28,715 bases of DNA, taken from Physocladia obscura. Taxonomy: Eukaryota > Chytridiomycota > Chytridiomycetes > Chytridiales > Chytriomycetaceae. Shown here in pieces: positions 9,461-19,738 of the stretch; positions within the stretch are counted from its first letter, which is position 1; each line of letters opens with the position of its first letter. Under the pieces are notes generated by a model. It saw only the letters and a list, made by a program, of their open reading frames with translations. It was not told the origin of the DNA and made no database searches. Made by a program: the position numbers and the translations under genes. Location: the NCBI GenBank assembly GCA_027596945.1, contig JADGJH010000006.1, forward strand, positions 18,307-47,021, given 5' to 3'.

Positions 9461-12400
9461 TCAACAGATGAGGTAACAACTCTTGTAAGGAATGAAAAGG
9501 TATAAATATTTATTCAACTCCATCATACATTGTCTGCAGTGACATTCCTTGTTTTTGGCCATCAGTATTTCTTCTTGAAAAAAAAACAAAAAAAAACGCG
9601 AGAAACAAACCTTTGTAAAATTGAGGAATTTGTATAAGCTTAGCATCAACACCATCTGTGAGCTTATAGATTTCATTGAGCCGCTTCACAGTGTCCCATC
9701 TGGAAATAAAAGTATTTTGCGTTCAAAAGTTGTCATCATAAATACAACTTTTTTTTTTTCTAACCTTTTACCCCAATATGCATACCGAATTTTACACGTA
9801 TTACCATCTTCTCCAATTTCAATAACATGCGCTAAATACCACAATGACAACTCAGTGTGGTATATTATAACTGCATTATTAACTGCAAGAGTAGAATCTA
9901 TGCCACTCACACTACTGCCACACAACTTTTTAAGAATCTGCTCCCGTGATATTGCTGCAGCTACTGCAGCTGTCAATATTGATGGTACAGTATTCAGCAA
10001 TTTGTAATTGACTGCTTCCTTTTCTTCAAAATTATCATCACCGCTGCTTCCAGTACCACCATCGCCATGCTTATGACGTGCACTCACATCACTATCTTCA
10101 TTAATACCAGCTAGACATGCTGTGTGTTCTTCTATAATATTATCGTAGTTGTAGTAGTAATTTGTATGGCTGCTACTGAAGGCCGCTTGTGCCTGGTTAA
10201 TGCTGGCGTAATAAAAATCAGTATAACAGCCGTCAATACTTTCTTCGTCTATCTCAGAAATACTAATTGGCGTTTTTGGAGCTGGTGATAGCATTAAATG
10301 CGTATCTGGATGCGTCTCTTCTAATCCCACATTCATCATATTTGTTTGCTCGTCGTATACAACTAATTCTTTTTGCAATTCAGCTTCTTGTTTTTGTTGC
10401 CATTGTAGTTGCTGGATTATTAGCTGTTGTTGCTTTGCTTCCGCTCGCTTTTGTCGCCTTTCTTCGATTGCTTTAAGAAATATCGCACTCGCGGTTGAGA
10501 TTGCAACATCCTTTGCTTCACGGAGACTCTCAAAACTCAAAATAGCCAATTCGTTGCCACAATCACTAATACTATTCTCTGAAGTGTTTTCAAGGCTATC
10601 AATACATGCTGTATACATATGGCATCCAAATGCATATTCGCCAATTTTTGTTCCATTCACACTTTTAATTGTGACTGAAACACCACCTTGGAGCATATGT
10701 TGTATGAACGGTTTTCGTTGATCTATAGGTGGAACAGATAAAAGCTTGTAAAGCGGCGTTGTTTTTTCATATGCAGAAATAGATTGATTTTTCAAAGTTT
10801 CGCTTTGAATTACAGCCTCTTCATCCATCTAAAATTTGATATTGAATAAAATTAACTGCTTTCCACAAATGTAATTGCATTTCTCTCATTTTTTCGTCTA
10901 TAACTTGCTTCCTTACCATCTGCTTTGCCTTTCCCCATTTATTCCATTTAAATTTCCCAGTAGGCTTTCCTGTTGATAAAAATTCAATCGCGCGTTTCAC
11001 AGCAATCTGATTTTCGAATCCAGCAATCTTAGAAAAGCTTAGATATGGCTCTGTTGCAGGGTCAAAAATTCGTAAATCTTCTTTTCGCACAACATTGCTA
11101 TATTCATAAATTTTTGAAATAAGTCTTTTTGATCGCATTTTCTTTCTTTTTTTTTTTTTTTTTGCTGAATTGAACTCAACTAAGAGAGGACTTCCAAATA
11201 TTCGACAACACAAAAATCTTCTGCACTGTCATATTCTCCAAGTTTCGGCATTCCGCGGTCGACTTCAGACTGTGGAACAATCTGCAGAACAAAGCGAGTG
11301 AAGGTTAATACATATATTTTTTTAAAATAATAACCAAACAAACCAGTGCAGGCCACCATGGCTCTTCAGCGTCATCATTATCAGGAAATACAAACACACA
11401 CTGCGGAAGGTCAACTGAATACAAATAAATAACTAAATCGTAAACTAAAACTAGTATAATAATAAACAAACAATTTGACGGAATAATTCCAGGAATGCTC
11501 AAAATAAGTTCCCAACGCTCAAGATCTTCGGGTGTAATATCATCAAGATCAACTTGCATAAACAAATCATCGATAGTTTCGGGCAATGACGATTGCAGTT
11601 TAAACAAGTCCTCTTCGTCTCCCTGTACAATCTCGTTGTCGGAATCTGTATCGTATAGCTCAAGTTCAGATAAATCTGATTCGTAATTATTCATAATTAT
11701 TCTATGTTGTCGAGTTTTTTTCTTGCGCGACGGCCACTCAGTTCCAAAGATCTTCCAATTGCGATCACATCGAATACACCGCTATTGATTTCAGTGTGAA
11801 TTAAAAAATATTTTGGCACCTGGAATAAAAATTCTTATTTATTACCCCGTCTGTGACATTCTCGCCAAACATATCAATTCCGGAGAGATTACAATTATTG
11901 CAAATTTGTACTGCGTTTTCGTTTTCATTTCCGCTGCAAAGTGATGCATCGGAAGGAGAAGAGCTTTTTCTACGCCTTTGCGGCTTTGGATTGTCTTCAA
12001 AATCCACACCAACAAAAGCGTTTTGATAGTATGACCACGTTTCATTTCGAAGACGACTTTTACGCAACTTAGCAACCATAGGCTGTTCAAAATCAGCATC
12101 ACCGAGAATTTCAGAGAGCTTTGATTCTGGCTTGGACACTGCAAAGCCACCAGCACAGTGCCTACAAATCACACGTTAACAGATTTCCTTTCAAAAAAAA
12201 AAACAAAAAAAAACATACGCTTCGCAGGTTGCACATAAACATTCGCTATTTCCGTCGCCAAAATAGTCTCCGCCATAAAAAGTGGTAATTTCCTGGCCAA
12301 TTTCGATTTCACGCAAAACTTTAAAACAAATCGCGTTGGTGCCCGTGGGTATGAAATTACAATTCGGCTGACAATCGTGGTTCACAAATCTGGCAGGGCC

Positions 12401-13643
12401 AAGAAAGAGACACATACAGCCCTTACGAGTCGAATAAAGAACAGAAAAGTCGCGATTTGCAAGATGAATTTCGTCGTGTTCAGTAAGCTCAGCAATGTAC
12501 CTGTAAATTAGAGTGACATAAATTATACTGTCTCCAGGAAATTGATTATATTTTTGGTACCCTGAACAGAGTCGAATTTCATCCCCTGGGTTCCATTTTT
12601 TCGTAGATATAACACAAGCTTCGACTTTGCCGGAGTTTTTGTATCGCATAGTTTTCGCAACTTCAAACCCTGCGTTTGGCAAATACATTGAAAAGTACCT
12701 CTTCATATGTCTACCAAAACAATAACGAAGGTTAACATATGTAAAAAATAAAAAAANNNNNNNNNNATAAAAAACTCAACTCAACTCTTTAAAATCAGAT
12801 ATTTGTTCTTCAGTTCTGTTTTGGAGAAAAGGTGCGAAAGCTTCAAATGTTTTTCGGTCCGGCGATTCTTCATCGAAGAGAGCTGAAGGGAAGAGAAAAC
12901 GGGCGGCCAGATCATTGGTTGCACCATCAACATTGCGCGTAGCAGCAACATGAGTACGAATAAGAGATACAATGAGAGATTGAATTCGTTCACGGTTAAT
13001 GTCAGCAAAGTTTATCCGGGAAAGCGAATTCCGTTCATCAGTATCTTTAGTTACGAAGATTTTTTCGATATTTTCGTTTGATTGGGTTCTGCTGTCGACA
13101 TTGTCACTTTCGCTTGCCTCATGATGCGCCATACCCAAGTAACGTGTATTCATTTTATGTGTGTGGAAACCAAGAAATATGGAATCCTGTGGAAATATGG
13201 CATTAAACCACAGCAATTACAATATCCAAAAAAAGTAATGCATATATGCCATCACAAACCAGTAAGAAGTCACTCATCAAATCGTCGTAATCACTCAGAT
13301 CGATAAACTTACGAGCAGTTAACGCGTTCTGCAACTGCTTCAGTTTGTTGGCTGTCAGCGGCATGGCCATCCGCATATCAGCAAGCTTTGCAGGCTGCTG
13401 CCGAAGTTGACTTTCATTTTTTGTCAGATTAAGACTTTCGATTTGTATTTGGGCTGCTTGACACTGACTTTGAGCTTGAATATGAATCTGAATTGAAGTT
13501 GAATGACAGTCGGACTGAGAGTATAATTGTGGCGTCGATTGGCAAGTTTCTTTGGAATGCCGTTCCAGAACATTGAGTCTCTCACTACTGCTACTGCTGC
13601 TGATGCTGTGTACATCAACTTCTGTTCGCCGCTCCCCCATCAT
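9461..13643 (-). CDS. SET9: Set9/SUV4-20-type H4K20 methyltransferase with zinc finger, PWWP and chromo-barrel/Tudor-like domains
   Basis: Twelve exons: 13260-13643, 12786-13186, 12561-12710, 12219-12500, 11846-12161, 11472-11781, 11344-11414, 11192-11281, 10917-11141, 9765-10828, 9611-9699, 9461-9573; 1,164 aa. Domains: SUV4-20 N-terminal helices (LSDYDDLMSDFLLDSIF, KMNTRY); HMKRYFSMYLPNAGFEV; SET core at about residues 262-405 with DEIRLCSGYIAELTEHD, LGPARFVNHDCQPNCNF, GQEITTFYGGDYFG and post-SET CLCATC; a Cys4 finger (CNNC ... CIRC) running into RNWKIFGTEWPSR; an acidic stretch; PWWP from about residue 615 (CVFVFPDNDDAEEPWWPAL); a Q-rich linker; and WYLAHVIEIGEDGNTCKIRY plus AYWGKRWDTVKRL near 1,080-1,105. 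The family trimethylates histone H4 Lys20. The join of exons 8 and 9, inside the PWWP domain next to an A-rich homopolymer, is uncertain; the other joins keep phase and family alignment. Confidence 0.88.
12757..12766. other. Assembly gap (10 N)
   Basis: Ten consecutive N inside intron 2 of the Set9-like gene, between exons ending at 12786 and starting at 12710. The true gap length may differ. It does not touch the coding model, but intron length is unknown. Confidence 0.99.
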
Positions 13644-13695
13644 GACAAATTTCAATGTTTTTTGAATTTTCAAATGATTTTTATTAAAGGAAATG

Positions 13696-16600
13696 TCATA
13701 AATTTCGTTGCAACGTATCCAGAATTTTAGCAACAACTTCATTTGTTAATACCGAATCGTGAAGTGCATTTTTCATTTCTGTTACAAAAGCAGCATCCAA
13801 CACTTCTGGAAGTGAGTCGCTTCGGAAGGAGAATCTGAAAGCCGCCCACCAATCAATCATCACCAAAACCAACCGACGAATTCTTGCTGTGTTTTCCACA
13901 TCTGTCCGATTCACCAATATGCGAGTGGCAGGTTGCGGAACTGGTGTTTGCTGAAGAAGCAAGTTCACCAGTGTATCATTTTTGCCAAAATCAACTGTTG
14001 AAGATCCCATATTTCGAACACGGTGAAACAAATTTGCAGATTCATGGCTGCGATTTGCATGGCATGAACTGCATTCATCAAAATCAGAACAATCAAAACA
14101 GTGCCATCTGGGATTAGACGAAACAATTTTTCCATTGCAAAAGTCGCAAAAATATTCCACAGTAATCTGACCAGTAATTTTTTTGAGGGAGAAATCGACA
14201 AGCGATAGAGCCTCAAGTATTTTAGTGTTTTTTTTTGATTCTGATCCAGTGAAAATCTTGAGATAATTCGTGTTAACTAGAACTTGCGTCCAAAGGTTGG
14301 AATCCATAGCATTTCCAAAATATGGATGTAATATCTGTTTTTGATTTTGCTGCTGTTGCATATTTTGATCTTGAGATGTTCGTTTTCTCATTCGTGGGGC
14401 ATTTACTTGTTGCTTGGACTGTTCAATGGAGTTGCTGCTAGCAAATAGTCCACCAGCGCTACCACCTGCTGCACTACCAAACATTCCACGCCCAAAACTG
14501 CCTGGTTGAGTTGTACTAAATAGTCCACCAGTGTTACCACCTGCTGTTGCTGGCGCTGTACTTTCTCTGCTCGAACTAAGACTCGAACCAGCAAATGGTC
14601 TTACGTTAGTTGCACTTCCAAATGCCGCAAATCCGAAAGAGCTTGTACTTGTGGCAGGCATTCCAAATCCAAATGACATACCAGGCGGTGGCAAGCTTCT
14701 GACATTATCATTTTTCAGTAAATCAACAGGATCCTCCGGTTGATGTGCAGAATCAATATTTGCTCGATCTCCTGAATTAATAATGCGACCCAAATACGAA
14801 GTGACCCCAGAGAGAGCTGGCAAATTGAATGAAAATGACAAATTATCTTCAATTCGCGCCAAGAAGTTTGAAACTGCAACAGACGGATTAAATACGCAAT
14901 GGATGTCTTTTTTGGCAACAGCTGACATCCACTTGAACGCAAGATCATTTCCACCAATATCTTCATTTTCAACGATTTTTTGGATGATTTGTGTGTTTGA
15001 AACACCGTTCACTTTGATTTCAAGCCGTTGCGCAAGCACGATTGGATCAAGTCGACTAACTCCATACAATAGAAGAACATCTCCACTTGCAACACCAGTG
15101 ATAGTTGCACCAGTATAGTTCACATTGGAAACATCTGGCATTGCATCAAATGAAATCTGTCCGATTCCTTTCACTAATGTGCTGGCAACAACTTGCAGTG
15201 CATCAATATTTGTTGAACCAAGTTTTGAATGTTGATAAACATCTGCACCAGCTGAAACAGTAATTCTAAATGACTCATGCCGCAGTGCATCAACCCACGC
15301 TGTGAATCCAGTCGCAAATATCTTGTCCATTCCCTCTTCTCCTATTTTCGGCACGTACAATCCCAGTAATGCCGGAAACGGACCTAAAATTTCTGCCATG
15401 CGAGATGCACATTCTTGGTTGACCCACGAGCCAAAGCCAGTCACAACACCGCTTTTGACCTTGAATGTACTGACAAGAGATTGAAGTGCAGTCGCTGCAG
15501 CCGTTGATGTTCCATTATGCCCACCATCAGTGTCGAAATCTATAAATGATTTAACATCAACATTTGTTATGCCTGCAATAAGACCACTAGCCGAAAAAAT
15601 CGAGTTTTGCATTTGCAAAACATATTGCATTGGGGCTACAAAATCTGTCCCTCCACCCGGTTGAATAGTACGCATCCAGGAGACAAATGATACTACATCT
15701 TGGGCAATCTTGATAGTTGCAGGAGTGCAATTTTGTGTCTCCGAATTAACGGCAATCTTTCCATCATTGGCGTAACTGATTGTCGAAGCATTAAAATCCC
15801 CAATTTTAAACGAAAGTACACGGTGTTCACGCATAGTATGATTAAATATTATCGCCACATCTGTCCACACGTCTTCAATTTGCAGAATTCTGGCTTGTAA
15901 AAGCACTGGAATCGATAAGAGACGTTTTAGGAACCGTCTCTCCATCATCGCATTGAAACGGTCACGCACAACTCCACCGCCCGAACAATTTGCGTATGTG
16001 CTTCCGGATGCATCCGACAACAGAATGTTGATCATGTGGATTGGATTTATGCGTGGTATACTAATCTTTGGGGTTTCAATGCGGATGCGTGTCAATTGCG
16101 CCGGAATGTAACCTGAGCCAGGAAGAGAAAAAGTCAGTAAGTCATGGTCTTGAGGCGAAGTATTGAGAACGACGGCTCGCAAAGGCTTCTCAGTTGGGAT
16201 ATCATTGTTGGCCTTGAAATTGAGAAGTTCAAAGCCAAAGGTGTCATCGTTTGGAATTGACAGCCACAGTAGAATATATGTTGGTGATATTGGGAGGGTT
16301 GACCAGGAATATTCTGCTGTTGTTTTTGAATTTTCGCATTTCAATGAACCAACAGCGATCATTGTCGACGATTCAAGCAGGTTCTGTGATTTCAAGTGAT
16401 GGTATGCAATCAAATTTGTGCTAATAGGAAGTACGCTCGCCCCAGCATCAGAATTCACGTCAAACGAGATGTTGCATACACCATTTTCATCGCTAAGCTG
16501 AGTCCAAGGCAAAAAAAAAGCTACTGGAATTAATTTCGCAAGCCCAATGTCCGAACCATCAAGTGCGGTGCCCATTTTATCATATGATAACGGGGCACCG

Positions 16601-17291
16601 CATGAAAATCGCAGCAAAATGCGTCCTTTTGATCCAACTGGTCCAAGAGTGACGTCATAAGACTCATTTTTAACAGTTGCCATTCCGGCCGTTTGATCCG
16701 ATGCAGTTGCAACAACAGCAGCAACAACAGCCTCAGCCTGAGCCGTATACGCAACGCGCGTGCTAATATCTACCCACTTTTGGGCGCCGTCGTCCCAATC
16801 TTGGAAAATTGTCGACACAAGTTTCAACTCTGTTGACTGCGGAATTGCCACTGACTTGGCCACTTTTGCTTTAACTATCATAGATTCCCGCGTAGAATCA
16901 TAGTGCGGATTAGCGAATTCAAGGGTGGCGAGAACGCTCAGAAACGACGCAGAGACGTCGACAGAGTAATGGATACCAGAAGGATGGAAAAGTGGCCGTG
17001 GTGGCGCAGTTGAAAAGCCAGCAGAAGCTGAAACAAGTAACGCAATCCCGTTCAAGTTATCCTGTGAGACACCTGTTTAAAATAATCAGTAGGTTGAGGA
17101 TCAAAGAAATAATTAAAACCATTTGGTGGAGTTGGATCATCGCCTGGTTGCGGTGGAACGTTGTGACTTGAATCTGGGAGGTCTACTGGGAGAGGAAGTG
17201 GATGCAATGTGCGAGTTGCTGCATCCAGAACGAAGCCTGGTGTCTTGCTAAATTCCGCTACTGTTGTCTTGTTCTGTGTCCAAAAAGCCAT
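13696..17291 (-). CDS. vWA-domain protein with FG-rich linker and ZZ-type zinc finger
   Basis: Two exons, 17120-17291 and 13696-17072, 1,182 aa. The 47-bp intron (GTTTTA...AAACAG) gives PPNG/VSQDNLNGI; an apparent 11-bp GTGTCTCACAG at the join is too short to be the intron. Residues about 75-395 form a beta-rich N-terminal region that may correspond to the VIT domain often found ahead of vWA. The vWA domain starts at MINILLSDASGS (MIDAS-like DxSxS, about 411-415), with GGGTDF and DFDTDGGHNG further on. Residues about 854-938 are rich in FG and GLF (SFGFGMP, GGLFSTT, GSFGRGMFG). A ZZ zinc finger follows at about 1033-1075 (CDFCNGKI, RWHCFDCSDFDECSSC, ending in His pairs). The exact role is unknown; the set suggests a protein-interaction scaffold. 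Its stop is 52 bp before the Set9-like start. Confidence 0.85.
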
Positions 17292-17431
17292 GAGTTGTTG
17301 TCCAAAAGCGAATGAACTGTGTTTTTTTTTGGTCTTTGAGTGATCAAATTTTCTGTGCAATTTTCTGAAGGAAGTGACTGGGAATTTTGTGAACAAGGAA
17401 AAATATTTCACAAGTACCAAACAATAAAAAA

Positions 17432-17905
17432 CGCTTCTGGAAGTGAGTCATTTGGAAAAGAGAATCTAAAAACCGCCCACCAAAATCATTCATCACCAAA
17501 ACTGACCTCTAGCTGCATTTTCAAAATCTGTCTCATCCATCAATATGCGAGTGGCAGGTTGTGGTACTGGCGGTTACTGAAGAAGTAATATGGTCAGTGC
17601 GTCATTTTTGCCAAAAGCAACCATAGAAGATCCTGTATTTTGAACAAACTTGTGAATTCATGACTGCAATTTGAATGGCCTGAACTGCATTCATCAAAAT
17701 CAAAACAACCAAAACAGTGTCATCCTGGATTTGACAACAATTTTATATGGCAAGAATCACAAAAAATCTGACTGCTGAAATTTGGCTCAACTTATTATTA
17801 TCTTTCTTTGAAATCATTTGCAGATAACCATTAATGTTTTAGAAGCCTTTAATGGTTTGAAAGTCTTGCATGTTGAATCCTGCACCTGCGAATTCACTTT
17901 GAACA
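17432..17905 (-). pseudogene. Decayed tandem copy of the vWA/ZZ gene's 3' end
   Basis: This segment is collinear with 13800-14300 of the vWA/ZZ gene. Shared stretches include CAATATGCGAGTGGCAGGTT and GAACTGCATTCATCAAAATC (plus strand). Stops and indels break the frame, and the ZZ cysteines are partly lost. Many differences are CpG to CpA or TpG, for example source GAGTCGCTTCGG against GAGTCATTTGG here, and TTGCGG against TTGTGG. Homology fades upstream, where a remnant still reads YLQMISKK against YLKIFTGSESKK. The pseudogene lies just upstream of the living gene in the same orientation, as expected for an old tandem duplicate. Confidence 0.88.
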
Positions 17906-17999
17906 GTTTTCCTCAGCATATTAATTTAAGTTTGATTATAATTTTTATAATTTTTTATTTTCTCTAAGAATAGAACTTTAAACAAATGTTCAAATTTGT

Positions 18000-19235
18000 G
18001 TCTCATTCAAACCATTTCTGTTCAAATGTGTAAGGCAAAATTGGAACATTAAAATCCCCCGTTTTTGAAAATAAATCCTTTTGACAGAAATCCGTCCCAG
18101 CAAAATTTCTGTTTTGGGGTTTAATAAAAAATTTCTCTATCAAATTCAGAATTTTTAATTTGTGCATTCAGCTTAAATATTTTATAATTATCACTTTGAA
18201 TCCAACATTCCATCATTTAAATAGAGTGGACATAAATAGTTCTTCATAAACATTTTCATTTGGAATGCACGTGTACTCCAATAACGAACTTCTTTTCAAG
18301 AACATAATAATTATCTGAGCATCCTTTTCATACAATATAGTTGATCACTTGCACTGCCTCAATTGTGTACTTCATATTACCGGCCATTCTATTTAATTTA
18401 CGAATTTGAAGAATTGAACTATGGGAGTTATTAACCAAAAAGTACTTTTGAAACCACTCTGTTGTGGTTGTAAGCTCTTATTTGGTTAAAACATACAATA
18501 AAATAATTGATGGATCAATCTTTTGACAGTACATGTCACTGTTGATAATTTTGAGTGCTTTGTAGTTTCTATTTGTAATCACAGGGGTCTCATTTTATCA
18601 TATCATATCATTAATTTATTTTGTTTAGAATGAGTGGACACCAGCTTTCAATTATCAACTAAATCAAACAATCTTGACACTGTGCCATCTGAATGTAATC
18701 CACTGTTAGTTCTGTTCCATACTCAACTTTGTTGATTTATCACAGCCTGTTCTTCCTGTTATAAAGTTTGAATTCAATAAGTCCTCAAAGTTATAATTGT
18801 TTTTGCAAGGCTCTGATACTGTTCACTTCAAATTTTCTTTAAGAGCCTCAACTAGGTAGTTTTTTATTCCTAAGTTGCATTCAACATCATTTTCATCTTC
18901 AGCTTCAACACAGTCTATCTTCAATGAAACAATTTTTTCTCCCACTTTCATCACTAATTGATGAAGTAACATGTTGCTGCTGTCAATAACCTGCAAGTAG
19001 ACTGGTTTTTGTTTTGTGATGCTTAAAAGTTGTGGTTTTATTGTATCTGCACTTGTTTTGTCAGTAATGAATCGTCTTTACAGCTTTCCATCTGTTGGAA
19101 TCCAGTCCCTTTCTTTCAATTCATAAGTATAATTACTCCAAAAGCGTTCTTTTGATTCTTTAAATGGAATTCTTAGATGTTCTACTCTATAATTTCCAAT
19201 TCCATCTGTACATTCAACATCATACCCTCCAAACA
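18000..19235 (-). pseudogene. Decayed coding region of unrecognised family
   Basis: On the minus strand, long near-open stretches share reading frames, broken by scattered stops: GGYDVECTDGIGNYRVEHL, then SKERFWSNYTYELKERDWIP, then QKPVYLQVIDSSN and DCVEAEDENDVECN. Next comes GRTGCDKST (18730-18757), which resembles a P-loop with one substituted Gly. Further down, TTTEWFQKYFLVN and KLNRMAGNMKYTIEAVQVI, and finally NFAGTDFCQKDLFSK. CpG is scarce (about ten in 1.6 kb). I cannot assign a family. It is not an obvious part of the vWA gene copy next to it. Confidence 0.55.
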
Positions 19236-19260
19236 AAATCAAAGCTAAAAAGAATCACTT

Positions 19261-19738
19261 TTTTTTTTTTTGTATCAGTAAGCCTATGTTGTTTGCTTCA
19301 AACAACAAGTTGCTCAAGTTGCTGTGCAAACCAATAATGCTGTGAAAACAGTGCGAGTCTTCAACGTCGATTGCAAGCACATGCCGGCAAATTCGTATCA
19401 GTATTGCACATTACAAGACCGCTGCACAAAAGAAAGTGCTATGGAGGCGAAAGTCTCCAGTAAGCAGTTATCAGCAAGATCAAAGAACTCAACTGAAACG
19501 GATATCAGCGGCTTCATTTGGTCACAGAAATCGTTGTTCAACACATATAGTTCAGCCGGCATGCTCACTCATTATCGTTGCAACTTCCGACCACCCGCCA
19601 TCAAATCACGAACCAAATAGTTGCTGCAACTATTCGATGAACGATACCAAAGGTTTTGGTTTTTAATGGCGGATCTGCTTTTTGCTTGGGTGAAGTTGTA
19701 CTGCATTTTGCGATCACAAAAAAAAATTTACTTTATTG
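19261..19738. promoter_or_regulatory. Upstream region of the F-box/LRR gene
   Basis: CpG content returns to normal from about 19350. A plus-strand open frame of 98 codons (19324-19620) has no motif and no splice link to the F-box exon; it is left as untranslated leader or chance. An A/T-rich tract (about 19720-19735) lies just before the F-box ATG. Confidence 0.35.

Noticed and set aside
11696..11820. Set9 gene ending at a TAA near 11700, with a separate PWWP gene starting 2 bp later
   Set aside because: That reading needs a 26-bp intron (11820-11845). Using the next acceptor (CAATAG) gives a 64-bp intron and the frame RCIRCDRNWKIFGTEWPSR, which completes a Cys4 finger and runs straight into the PWWP exons.
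17073..17119. Frameshift or 11-bp intron between the two vWA exons
   Set aside because: A 47-bp GT-AG intron with the donor at 17119 and acceptor AAACAG restores phase without any error.
19324..19620. 98-codon plus-strand ORF upstream of the F-box gene
   Set aside because: No motif, homologue or splice link is recognisable; its length is within chance in a CpG-normal stretch.
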